A stretch of 64,000 nt of DNA from Triops longicaudatus (Eukaryota; Arthropoda; Branchiopoda; Notostraca; Triopsidae), in NCBI GenBank assembly GCA_022885665.1, contig JAGQDJ010000040.1, positions 395,772 to 459,771 of the forward strand. The letters run 5' to 3'. Below are positions 40,308-51,761 of this stretch, piece by piece. Below the pieces are notes generated by a model, which was not told the DNA's origin, did not search any database, and saw nothing but the letters and a program-made list of their open reading frames with translations. A program made the position numbers and the translations under genes. Position 1 is the stretch's first letter. The number at the start of each line of letters is the position of its first letter.

Positions 40308-42209
40308 TCAAAGTTCTCGAAAATTAATGTGATCATACTTGGGAGCAGGCTTGAAATAGGAACGAATGCTATCAAAAGTTCCATTGTTGGGTTCAGGTGG
40401 AACACCTAGAATGTGGGTATAGATCTGATACAAATCAACCATTTCGAGAGGCTGGCCGAGGTAATTCTTCTTAAAAGCTGTAAGTAAATAAGAAAAATTA
40501 CTTCGCGTGCAGGTTTGACTGGCTAAAATTTACCTGGTCCTTTGCCCATAAAGACGGTTCGCATGTCTTCAACTTCAGGACCGTACCCATGGAAACCGCC
40601 CCAAAGAAGCCCGGGTGAGTCGGGTGGAAAAAACTTCGAGTGATCATTAGCAGCTATGCAGAAACCTGGACGTGGCAAAATTAGCATACTGTGGGGTAAC
40701 TAGATCCGCCTTCTCTGCTCCGCGATTACCGGGTCGGGCGACAACGATGATCTCTTGCACGTAGCGCCCGCGACGGTAGCGATACTTTTCTGGAATATTG
40801 TCTTTAAGATAGACGTCCACGCCCGGCATTCGCTTCAAGCCTCTGTACACCTTCGCGGAACAATGCGCCCCAATAGGTACAAGGTGTGTAGTTTAAGTGA
40901 ACCGCGACACTTACTTCTTCAGCCCGACCAGGTAAAGGCACGACGGAAGCTACGGCGGCACGATCAATTATCATTCGCACGTCATCCATGTTGACGTAAT
41001 CCGTAATTTCAACGTATTGCACAGTAGAACCATCCACCATACCGTGATCCGAGATAATCATGACGTTCACCTATAGGTTGTAGTCAGACAAAAGAAACGG
41101 GAGTCCGGCAAGGATATTACAGCGTTTAAATTACCATATTATCTAGTTCCCTTTCCTCAAGTTTGCTTTGCACGGAGAGCAGAACCGAGTCCACTTCACG
41201 TAAAGCTTGTCGCAATTCAGAGGAAATGGGTCCGAACTGATGTCCTCTCATGTCTACATGTTCGGTATAGACCTGCAATTTAGGGCTATTTAAGTTTTAG
41301 CTTGTTCGAAGGGATGCACGCCAGACTGCCCCATGACTAGTGCTTTACCATGACAAAGTCAAAACCTTCCTCCAATTTGTCTACGGCATGGTTGGCGTTC
41401 TCTTCGAATTTCTGCCATCCTTCAATGTTTTCGAAAACTTGACAATATTCGGGCAGGGCTCCGCGATACGGAACATTGCAGCTATAAAAATGAGAAGAAT
41501 GTTATTACTAAGTGGCCCATAAAATGTCAAATATGGAACTTGACGCATAGAAATCTATTGGACTGTCTTTTCGATCTCACAAAGAATCATCGAATGCTAC
41601 TTGTCAAATAATTATGATCCCAAATAGATTACAAAATATGTCCATGATACCTAGACCATAGATAAAGCGCTACTCTTTTGCCGTGCCGCGTTGCAGTGAT
41701 CCATATGGGTTCTGCACTCCACCAATGAGCATCAAACACTGACGCGTTGAACAGATTAAAGCCTTTCTGCATGTGATTGTCATAAAAATAATTGCCAACA
41801 ATGTGATGATTTTCGGTGTACAAACCTGTTCAATAGAAATGACTATAACCCCAATTCTTTAGTTTGCAAAAGTGTCAAAAATTACCTGTAGCTAAGGTAG
41901 TCCAACCTGGGTAGGACAATGACGGGAAAATAGGGTTAACCCACGCAGCTTGTACACCCTCTTGTAAAATGCGATTTAAGCCCGGTAAGTCTTCAGGTCG
42001 TTGATGCTGTATATAATCCCATCGGAATCTTAAGAAATCAAAGGTTAGTTATAAAGTAAATATTTCTCCTAAGTCTTTTACCCGTCAATTAGGAAGACTA
42101 GTAATTTAGATTTTTGTGCGTCTTTTACCGTTTTCCTCGGTATGGCGATAACTAGACTGAGAAGAAACACACAGGCAATGAACGCTTGTACGAAACGAAA
42201 GCGATTCAT
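40308..42209 (-). CDS. ectonucleotide pyrophosphatase/phosphodiesterase, secreted-type copy (ENPP-A)
   Basis: Nine minus-strand exons: 42209-42082, 42028-41886, 41825-41651, 41481-41349, 41272-41135, 41070-40915, 40850-40730, 40665-40534 and 40477-40308. They total 1296 nt, or 431 aa. ENPPs hydrolyse phosphodiester or pyrophosphate bonds of nucleotides or choline phospholipids outside the cell, using two zinc ions. Expected ligands are present: D42 in LIDGF, the nucleophile-equivalent T87 in WTTLATG, D200 and H204 in HVDMRGHQFGP, D247 and H248 in SDHGM, and H357 in GFHGYGP. The start at 42209 gives a signal peptide (FIACVFLLSLVIAIP); an in-frame ATG at 42260 would bury it, so it is less likely. 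The C-terminus (APKYDHINFREL) has no hydrophobic anchor, so the enzyme is probably secreted. The single-domain size, without somatomedin-B or nuclease-like domains, fits the ENPP4-7 group, perhaps ENPP6-like. Substrate is unknown. A tandem copy lies 1.4 kb upstream. Confidence 0.95.
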
Positions 42210-43603
42210 ACTATGGGCCCTTCTTTCACTAATAAAATTTCGAAAAGTAATTGCCAGCAATGTATCTGATCTGTAAACTCTAAAATGTTCGAGAAGTAAA
42301 AGTTAGCCTCACACGGTTCGGGAACTTTTCACAACTGAGATCCTGGACTTGAATGTTTTAGACCTAAAGAGCCCTTGAACGCGTTCGTTTTGCAGGACCC
42401 AAGTTGAACTCGAATAATCTTCGTTCACTTGCTTGATAAGCGGACTAAGGGTCATTCACCTAATTCAACTTCAAAGGGTACTTTCCGAGGTCCTTCAAAA
42501 CACTTTGAAGGGCTAACGTATTATTTTTAGCTGAGCCAGCCAGTCTCTGACCTGTGCGATCTAGGTCGTTGTCAAGTTCTTAGCTTGACAAATGACAAAT
42601 TATTCCTGCTATACTGACTCATGTTCGAAGGCCCTAGATTTGTGAATATCTGTTAAAGAGATCGGTAAGTCCGCAGATAAAGACATTTTGGAGCTACCTT
42701 ATGCTTCATCCGTATAAGATAGACTAAAAGTTGTGGCTTTGAATGGGCTACCTTATATTCGAAGCCTTCATGTGGCTTCGCCTGGGTGCCTAATTATGCT
42801 TTTTTTTTATTTACAACTAACGCAAGCATTTGCATTTTGCTGGCTTATTTTTTTAATATACACATAACATTTTATACATAAAGGTAGGAAAGTAGTGAAT
42901 ACAGGGAATAGAAGCCAAGCCAGAGAGGAAGGGTGAAGCTCTCATTTCTCTCGTTTTTCGAACCCTTTGGTCACCGTTGAAACATATTAAAAATAATCTA
43001 GAAAACGCCTTTCCAGATCTCTAAGTTGTCCACGCCCATTTTTTCGCCCGTGAACTAATGACGACCAGTAGAAAGGCAGGAATTTCGGGGAAACCCTCAC
43101 TTACCGGCACATTTGTATGAAAAAGACTCGCTTTCCGCAGATGAATTATTTTTTATTATTCGCTTTATAATATTCGAACCTAAAACTATACAATCAAAAA
43201 ATTGTCACTCCGCGCGGACATAACTCACCGTTTCGTGTGGACAGATTTTCTTTTTCTGCGTATGTGGAAGTTAAAATGATCGTTTTTAGTTTAACGAACA
43301 TTTCTCTTACGCACAAACTTGTTAACTATTGCAATACAGCCAAATCACTTTCTTTTCTTAAGGAATAACACTTTCAAGTTTTTTCTTGTTGGAGACTGGG
43401 CTGGCACGTTCTACTCGAGAACTCTACACGTCCTATTGCATTAAAAGGATAATTTAATACGAATTCATTGTTTCACCACAACTATATTGCAGCAATAAAA
43501 ACGGCTTGTCGTGTGGCAGTATTTGGCATTGAAAACACATCACAGAGTCTGAGACTAAAAGTACACCGTAAGTTTTTCGTAAATGTGAACTAAGTATTTG
43601 AGT
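42210..43603. other. intergenic spacer between the ENPP copies
   Basis: This 1.4-kb spacer lies between the start of ENPP-A and the stop of ENPP-B, both on the minus strand, so it should contain the ENPP-A promoter. I see no TATA box close to the ENPP-A start. The part at 42,350-42,800 is rich in short repeated words around TTGAA/TTCAA and has two copies of GCTACCTTAT about 60 bp apart. It may be an old repeat. No gene is seen. Confidence 0.5.
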
Positions 43604-45603
43604 TTAGTATCTTCGAAGGTTTAAAACGACGGTAAGGCAGGCGCATATGCTTAGGATGAACCACGGCGCTGAGAGGTTGGCACTGGCAGAGGTCAAGTAA
43701 GATTTAACATGGTCGAATGTTCCGTTGTGAGGTTGAGGAGGAATTCCAAGGATATGTGCATAAATTTGATAAATATCCACCAGATTGATAGCTTCACCAG
43801 TGAAGTGTTTCTTGAACGCTGTGTTACAACCAAAACCAGAATTATGCTACATTTTTTCTTTGTTTCTTTTCTAAAAAGCTTACCGGGTCCTTTCCCTATG
43901 AAAACTGTTCGCATATCAGCTACTTCAGGTCCGTAGCCATGGAAACCGCCCCACACTAATCCTGGCGGATCACGTGGGAAAAATTTAGGGTGATCATTCC
44001 CGGAGACGAAAAATCCTGGAGAGGAAATCAGTTAGCTTAACAAGAAGGAAATCACTCTCTTATAGAGCTCATTAAGTCTTTCGTAATTGTGACATTTAAA
44101 ATACCGGGTTTGGCGACGACTAGAATATCTTGCACATTACGTCCGTTTTTATAGCGGTATCGCTCAGGAATATCTTCCTTTTGGTATACATCTACTCCAG
44201 GCATTTGCTTTAATCTTTTGTACACCTGTCAGGAAAGAGATCTGTTTATGTATGAAACATTAAATTTTCAAACAATAAAATACTTTTTCTAGGCGACCAG
44301 GGTAAGGAATTACGGAAGCTACAGCAGCTCGGTCAATAATCATTCTCACATCGTCCATATCGACGTAGTCGTCAATCTCGACGTATTGTACACCAGAACC
44401 TGCTCCTCCGGCTGCCATGCCGTGATCCGACACAATCATGATGTTCACCTAGAAAAACAATTACACAATTACGATGTACACTTCGGATATCTCAAAATGA
44501 CGCAAACGTGCGCGAGTTAACATAATCGTGAAAATATTCACATGCGATTATTTTTTAAAGCTTTCCGTAATAGCCCTGTGTTCTCTAAAATAGCGGAAGA
44601 AGGCGAGAACTCACATTATCGTCAAGCTGGCGTTCTTTGAGTTGTTTCTGTAATGCGAGCAAAACTGTGTCTAGTTCGCGCACAGCTTGCTTTAATTCCG
44701 GGGACGTTGGACCGAACTGATGACCTTTATTATCCACATGTTCCGTGTAAACCTTTTGGAGTAATATAAAAGAATTATGCAAATACGTGCGTGCAACACC
44801 AAGCTTCTCTCCTGAATGTCAAAAGCATTAACTTACCATAACCAGGTCGAATCCCTCTTCCAACTTGTGCAACGCTCGCTCTGCGTTGTTACTAAAGCTT
44901 TGCCATCCTTTTACGGCATCAAACCCAACGCAATACTCGGGCAAAATGCCTTTGTAGCGAACGTCGCACCTGTATTCAACTAGTCATTAGTTTTGCTTGG
45001 AGATAAAATAATCTAAACTCACTAACAGGAAATTTTTTAAACTAATTGCAGCGCACAACTGTTCATTACCTGGACCATAGGAAGAGGGCTGCGCGTTTGC
45101 CATTGCGTGTGGCTGTGATCCAAATTGGCTCCGCACTCCACCAACGATCACGAGACGTGGCCGTTTTGTTAAAGAGATCGAAACTTTCGCTTGCTCGATT
45201 GTCATGGAAATAATTGCCGATGATGTTGTGATTCTCGGCATATAATCCTACGAATACGTGTCAGTAAAAATGGCGCAGTTTATTCTACGTAAGCTTACCG
45301 GTGCTTAGCGTAGTCCAGCTGGGATAAGACAACGACGGGAAAATGGGGTTGACCCATTTAGCTTGTGCTCCCTCTTTGTGCAGCATCCGAAATCCGGGTA
45401 ACTCATCTTTGCTTTGGCTCTGGATGTAATCCCACCGGAACCTAGTTTCACAGATGTTAACCTCTATTGTGGAAATTTTACAAGACTTTCATCTCTCACC
45501 CGTCAATTAAAATTACAAGCAATTGCTGTTTTGGTTTACTAGGCACAGCACTAGCGAAAGCGACTATTCCGACGAGAAATAGTAGCACGTTTGTCGCGAG
45601 CAT
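43604..45603 (-). CDS. ectonucleotide pyrophosphatase/phosphodiesterase, membrane-anchored copy (ENPP-B)
   Basis: Nine minus-strand exons: 45603-45500, 45441-45299, 45247-45070, 44969-44837, 44752-44615, 44448-44284, 44225-44105, 44015-43884 and 43818-43604. They total 1329 nt, or 442 aa. Intron positions and phases match ENPP-A, and four internal exons have identical lengths in neighbouring order, so this is a tandem duplicate. Predicted zinc ligands are D34, T79, D193, H197, D240, H241 and H353. A signal peptide (LLFLVGIVAFASAV) follows the chosen start; the in-frame ATG at 45693 adds 30 residues before it and is less likely. It differs from ENPP-A in two ways. A three-residue, Gly/Ala-rich insertion follows the DHGM metal motif. 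The C-terminus carries a hydrophobic stretch (residues 422-437) followed by NLRRY, which suggests a membrane or GPI anchor. Substrate is unknown. Confidence 0.95.
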
Positions 45604-45819
45604 GATTCGTTTCGTTGCAAGATAGACATATACAGCACAGCTTCCACCAGTCGTTCTAAGGAATGTATGATGAGTGTTTTGAGAGGCTGTCAAGGTTGAC
45701 GAATGATGCGTTTCATCTAGCCCTCTATACTGTACAGTTCTCGTTTTTTCTTTCCTTTTTTATCACCTACTAAGACTGAATTTCAGAACAAAACCACATC
45801 CATCCGTCCATTGAAACCA

Positions 45820-45827
45820 CTTTTATA
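45820..45827 (-). promoter_or_regulatory. candidate TATA box for ENPP-B
   Basis: The minus strand reads CTCTATAAAAGTGG here, about 220 nt upstream of the ENPP-B start codon. A start site some 30 nt downstream would give a 5' UTR of roughly 190 nt. No transcript evidence is available. Confidence 0.4.
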
Positions 45828-47599
45828 GAGAACGAACAGCGGGCTCCGATATTTTGAAACACACACGCAACTAAATAATATTTTAAAATCAGCCTTATCG
45901 CTCGCTTTGATCTGAAACTACGCTGTGCTCACGCATACAGATTGTTTAACACGTTAAGCACACTTTGAATATTGGTTACGGTGGAATAGTAATATGCTTA
46001 CTAATTTGCTCTTGTTTTTTTTCAATAAAGCGGCCTTCTGTTCAGCTTCCTGACGGAGTAAGTCAACTTGTGGGTGCGTTCGGGACACAAATACTCCACT
46101 GTGCAGAGGCTTCTTCATCAAAAACCGAGCGAAGAAGTCTAATAGACACTTGGACGAACGTGCGAGATTTATTTTTGAACACAGCCAAAGCTGAGTCGCC
46201 ACGCTGTTCTGTCTGGGCGTTGTATAGAAATATTTGTACTAATTTAACGATGTAGCCCCTATACAACAACAGGATACACACTAGGAAATGATCGCCAAAA
46301 TGTTGTAAGTAACGAACACCTGGGCACTTGAACGTGCTATCTATTCGCGTCCCTGCAACAATGTGTTAGCAACGAACTGCTTAAAACAAACGTTTACTAC
46401 TGAAACACTTGCTCACTGTTGGGTGGTTCAACAGCAAAAAGATCAATTGAAAAAATTCTTCCGAACTTCCCACGTTGGTTTCCAAGTTCGGATAAGACAT
46501 CGCTTGTTAGCATGGCAGTCATACCTGTGGAGATGATTAGCAAGCAAGGAAGGGTTTATGATGGATGCTTGGCACGTAGGGAAAAGGAAGCCTGCCTAAA
46601 TGAGTCCATATCGTAAATACGGTGTTTCAAGGGTACTTCTTATGTAAGCACCGAAAATACTGTGCGTATTGTAAAATGCAAGGAGAAATCCGGTTAGACA
46701 CGGTTTGGTGGAAGAAACGTAAGTAAGCTGTGTGCGTAGACTAGAATATCTATAAGAAAAGGAAAGTAAGAAAGTAATCCACAATGCGAAGTAATTCATA
46801 GCCTAATGTCTGGATCTACAGAAGGTCTGGTAAATAACTTCTTTTCACACGAGACCTCACAACTTTCACTTCACTATAATGCAATTAAATATTGTAACAA
46901 CGAACCCACCTAAGCCTCCCACCCCACACAAGAAAAACGAAAAAATCGGTGTATTTAAAATTTGTTACATTAACACTTTTCTTTATATACTACACACCTC
47001 GGGATTTAAAAATCCCTCTACTGTAGCCCAAAAATTGTTAGAAATGGGTTCGCTATAACAAGATGCTACACTATGAGCAAGCCTCATGAAATTTAAACGA
47101 AAAATAAATTTAATATCCAACGCATAATAATTTCAAGTAAACTTAACAGAAGTTTACAATCATTACAAGTGTATTCACGTCACCATCATTCTAATCAATT
47201 TCTAATCAAACTGTTCTAATCAAGTTCTATCAAAACACTTGGGTGCTTTCAAAGAAAAAGTTAATTCAGTATCAAGTCTAAATCATTGTCTCAAGATTTT
47301 ACGAATTTGTTCCTTGGAATAGAGCGCAAACCATCGTAAACAATAGAGGTTCTAAGGCCACGTTTCTTTTACACAACGTTGAGTCACGTCAAATTTTGAA
47401 GAACTTATTATTTTTTTTTATTTTTATTTTTGGAGAGAAGGGGGGCAGTTTTTGGTAAATCCGATCACTTGTTCGACCAAGTCACTCGCAAATTATAATC
47501 GCGATGCAAAAGCAAACTGATGATAAACTACACTGCATTGTGTAGTTCGAAGACGAGCTTTGTGGGCTTATTAATCATATTTTTTTAAGCGCCATATTC

Positions 47600-47765
47600 A
47601 ATACTGTATCCAGGAGGTTAGGGGGTTGACCAGGACGAAATTCTTAATTTGTAATAGGGAAAACCTCAAGTGTTTTTTTAAAAATGCATAAGCCCCCCCC
47701 CCCTCCTCCTCTCCCGGAAATCTCCCAAACCCCCTTCGAACCAAAATCCTGGGTGCGGCACTGAC
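47600..47765 (+). repeat. copy 1 of a dispersed repeat
   Basis: It includes CCTCAAG, a poly-C run, then GAACCAAAATCCTGGGTG and GGCACTGAC. The same order of words recurs at 55,385-55,540 in the same orientation. It resembles the end of an old transposable element. Limits are approximate. Confidence 0.45.
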
Positions 47766-49409
47766 AATGCTGTACAAATAGATTAAAGTTAATGTACAAC
47801 TATTTTTTTCTTTTGCACAAAAAGATGTTACGCTTTTTTTTTTAATCTTCGCGAGTTAATACATACCAATCTGGGATTCGCATCTGGAAGTCGAATTGAA
47901 AATGGACGCCTTTACGCTCAAGAGTCGTAATGTAAGTACAATTTAGGACAAAAGATACCCCTCATGACACGATAAAAAAAAAAGCATTCTTTAAAGTATT
48001 TTTCACTGAATGTGAAAGACCTAGTTTTAATGTTGTTTTGTCACACTGCTCGGTTTCACATATACCGTCTGCGCTACAACTTGCCGTTAACGTGAAAACC
48101 TTAACATGCCACTATAACTGCCTGGTCATTAACACAGTTTTAATGTAGACCAGCATGCATTTTCATGAAACGCACTAATCAACTTCGTATGATGTAGAAG
48201 CAATCAACATAAGCAGGCTAATAGACTGCATTTTTACTTTTTCAACGGGTCTAAATGCTCCATTTACAATGACCTAAGAATTCAAACACAGCGTTTCCAA
48301 CGACAAAAGAAATGTTAAATTTGTCGTGCTTTGTGTTGTGCGTTTTTCTGTCTACGTACACACACTTGCATTCCCGGACATACAAAATTTCACCTTACCT
48401 TTGTCGGTCGGTATTTGAAAGAAGTCTTAAAGATCAAACTGCGCCTTAGTTGGGCTTTATTGGTACTTTGCGTAAGTGTCTGAAGAGCTTCAAGCTTGCA
48501 CAATAAATGACTCCGTTGTCACACAACAGGGTATATGGGGCTTGTATTTGTTGGAAATCTTGCTCAAATGCCTTCGCGAAGGAAACAAGCGTTGGTTGAC
48601 AGTTGTTTTTATAATCAAAGTCAGTCGCTTGTCTTTGCCACCAAAACGCGTTTCACTTCGTTAATACTCTTATTTCGACGTGGACTGGGTGAAAATTGAA
48701 TCACTTTTTAGGCCAACATAGCAAAGTGAGTCATTACCATGTCCTAACATACCACCAGTTCGCGTTGCCATCCCCTTACACAACTATCTTAAAATAACAG
48801 TGCAATGTCTTCTGCAGCGCAGTTTCCTAAAAAGGATTGTACCCATGTGATTGCGAAATAAGGTCAAAATCTAATTTATGTACTAAGTTGCGTATGACCA
48901 AGACTACGGTTCATTCAACTGCCCTGTAATTAGATCCTGACTAGTTCTGACAACTTATCTTCGCCGACTCGTCACGCATACTTCTTTGCTGGATATCCAT
49001 AATTTCCTTTTGGTATTTCTAAGCTTAAGGCACCAATCAACCAAATGTTTGTAATATGTGAATTAACGTATCGAAATTGTTACACTCCACGCCTGTATTC
49101 AGAATTTGCAAGAACTATTGCGTTAGCCCTTCACATAAGCGAGAAAACTGAGCCTGAATATGAAAATATGCCCCGAGGGCGTCTCAGGAGTAAAAAAAAA
49201 ATTGAAATCCCATAAGGAATAACACGGGAAAAAATCTGATGCACGGTGCAAGCATCATGATTTTCGAGGGCTCATGCACCCTTTACTGTCCTGATTCCTA
49301 TGGTACTCAATGTATTTCCAACATATTGGGAAACACCAAGCACTAAAGAAAGCAACATGGGAAGCAGAGCAAGGGTAAGGAGTGTACATTCAACTGAAAA
49401 ATCGAACAA

Positions 49410-49482
49410 TCCCTGGATTTAAACTTACGACCTCACGATCCGGTGTCGAAGACTTAGTACCGCTTGGCTATGAGACTTGAGG
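49410..49482 (-). pseudogene. tRNA-derived relic
   Basis: The minus strand has a perfect A-box-like word (TAGCCAAGCGGT, plus coordinates 49459-49470). Next comes a possible short anticodon stem (CGA...TCG) with loop CACCGGA, then a degraded B-box (AAGTTTAAATCC). The invariant T33, the T-stem and the acceptor stem do not hold up, so this is not a working tRNA. It may be a tRNA pseudogene or the head of a tRNA-derived SINE. Confidence 0.4.
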
Positions 49483-50197
49483 GTAAAATTCTCGAAGTAA
49501 CTACTACACAAAGGTAAGAAAAATACCGGTGGTTTCTCACCTATGCCGCTTGTTATAGATGACGACTTCTACTTTTCTTTGATTATTTTTAGACTTCTTT
49601 CAGACAGGATTATTGTTCAAAATCACATACTATATCTCATGGTCGTTCTTACAGGTTTTATTTCATTTTATACAAGTATAGGGAAGTAAATCACTATTAT
49701 TTACTTTGATAACATGTAAACATTAAAATACACCCTAAGTAAGTTTGTTCACCTATCGGCAAAGCAACAGTATTCCGGTTTCACGCCATTTAATCAACAC
49801 TTTCGTGCGACACCGTTGAGCAATCTGTAGCTCCATCCACTATGGCTTACGTTTTCTTGCAGTCGGATTTCGTTATTGCGAGATCTTATACTGTTCTTAA
49901 AGACAAGGAAAATAGATAATTTTGTCCAGCCTATAGCAAATTTTACATTTCCTTCAAAAGTTGGTAGTTTCTCCAATGCTGTGTATGTATTAGGGCACAG
50001 AGAGTACATGTTCACTTATCACCGAAAACTATACCAACGTACAGTACCATGAAAACAAATCATGTCAACAAGGTGATAAATAAACATGATACAAATTACA
50101 TAGCACGAAGCTGAAGAGGTGACTGAAATTCCAAGAACTAATAAAGGCATGCGACGAATGAATTCGCAGTGGCGAATCAAGGTAAATAACAAATTAA

Positions 50198-51420
50198 TTA
50201 CCTACAGAGCACATCTATATAAAAATCCAATGGAAAAATGACTTGCATAGTATTACTGGGAGTTCCCAAACTTCCAACAAAGAAGACCGATTTGGTAACA
50301 GAATACATGATTGTGAACAAAAATGGGTTACATGTCGGAGTTGTAGTTATAAATACGCAGCACGCCATAATGTTTAAAGCTGGAGTAACACAAAAATCTT
50401 TCCATGTAAAGTGTCTCTGTAAAGCAGTTTCCATAAAAGGTACGTACTGAGTAAGACAAAAACAACGTACAAACGCTAATAATCCTAGTTTACGGCAACA
50501 TTCTTAATGTGTGTCGCTGTGTTTTAAGCTAATGATAAACACGCAGTAACCAGTCTCCCGTTTGATATTCAGTCACCCTTTTAATCATACGAACGACTAA
50601 AAGCCAGTATGTGATAATTCTTTCTTTCTTAATGTTTTTTAACGTAAAAGTTACCTTACCTGTAGCAGCAGCTACTTCACTGCCATCTTCGTGACTTTCG
50701 ACAAATGCTTTATGAACTAGGTGAGAAAATTTTTTTTCTGTCAGAGATATTAAAGAGATCCACACTTCCGTCACCAAACAGATCCTTAATATTAAGCTAT
50801 ACAGAATAAGATATTTCATGATATATTGTCACACTCGAAATATATAAGTAGAATAAAAAAGAAACTCACATGCTTCACATGGTCTTTACCGTTCAGCTGC
50901 AGCTCTACTCTAAATCCCAGCAAAGCAATTTCCATTAAAGTGCTTTTCAAAATCGAGTCCAAATCTAGTAACGGTAACTGTTGGACATTTGCTTTCAACT
51001 TTTAATAGCTTTATATGATCAGGCAGAAAAATGAGCACACCCAAACTGGAATTCTACAAAGTATGAGTTAATGTCTCAAAACTGGAGCAATATGATTTTT
51101 CAACTTTGTAGGATAAGTCCAAAATCCGAGCTTCCAGTTCTCGAGGTAACCCAATCGTAGTAGGGCTTCTTATATGTAGCCTATACCAATGGAATTCAAT
51201 CGTCGAAGAAGCCGATACAGGAAAGTCTTCACTGAACGTATTTATTGTTTTGAAAGGGTTTTCCCACGCGCCTCTGAAGTAAATGGCGTTTACAGGAATT
51301 AAGCGTAGCATAGTTTGGAAGAGCGTAGGATTCAACATGACCGTGGATTTTTGTTTTCAAACTTGAAGCACCAACGCACCGTGGTGAAAGGGAGTGACTG
51401 ACACACGTTAGGACTGACAA
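50198..51420 (-). pseudogene. serpin-family gene remnant with frame breaks
   Basis: Serpin motifs occur in the correct order on the minus strand. VNAIYFRGAWENPF and ARILDLSYK lie at 51338-51105. NSSLGVLIFLP follows at 51053 after a 51-nt GT-AG intron. QQLPLLDLDSILKSTLMEI (s6B region) runs to a donor after 50870. KDLFGDGSVDLFNIS and HLVHKAFVE (hinge) lie in exon 50796-50660, and PFLFTI with FFVGS (C-terminal strands) in exon 50379-50198. The reactive loop, joined across the last intron, keeps the GSEVAAAT hinge of inhibitory serpins. Three faults are seen. The frame changes near 51,330. Some 25 residues are missing, with a frame change, after LPDHIK. An eight-T homopolymer at 50730-50737 shifts the frame between DRKK and the hinge. 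The N-terminal third was not found. Serpins usually trap serine proteases; this copy should be inactive unless the breaks are assembly errors. Confidence 0.8.
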
Positions 51421-51462
51421 GAGACGGACTTACTCACTTAACGCTATAGAAACCTGTAAAAG

Positions 51463-51560
51463 AAAATAATAATAATATAGTAATACTAACAATAATAATA
51501 GTAATAGTAATAATACCAATAATGATAGTAGAAAGAAAGAGAGAAAGAAAAGAAATGTCG
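51463..51560. repeat. AAT-rich microsatellite grading into GAAA-rich tract
   Basis: Imperfect AAT/AGT trinucleotide repeats run from about 51463 to 51530 and are followed by GAAA/GAGA repeats. They separate the serpin remnant from the MIOS remnant. Confidence 0.85.
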
Positions 51561-51761
51561 AAAATATCAAATATCTAGGAACACCCAATGTTTAATACCT
51601 TTCTTAATGAAATTAGGACACAACTACCACTAGTATCTTATTCCCGAGGTTATTTCTTGATAGAACCTTTCATCAGCGTCTGACTATGGTTACTCCACGA
51701 TCAAGAATGGCGTATCTTAGAAGGGCGCTTCTACGCTCGGTTTTGTGCGACAAATACTGCC

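Larger units (their letters stand above)
45828..50197. other. intergenic region with repeats, no gene
   Basis: This is about 4.4 kb with no convincing exon on either strand. It contains a C-run near 47,693-47,703 within a candidate interspersed repeat (47,600-47,765) and a tRNA-derived relic near 49,410-49,482. The remaining sequence is AT-rich and open frames are short. Confidence 0.55.

Noticed and set aside
50238..50450. 70-codon plus-strand frame
   Set aside because: It is the complement of the last serpin exon, and the minus-strand reading matches serpins.
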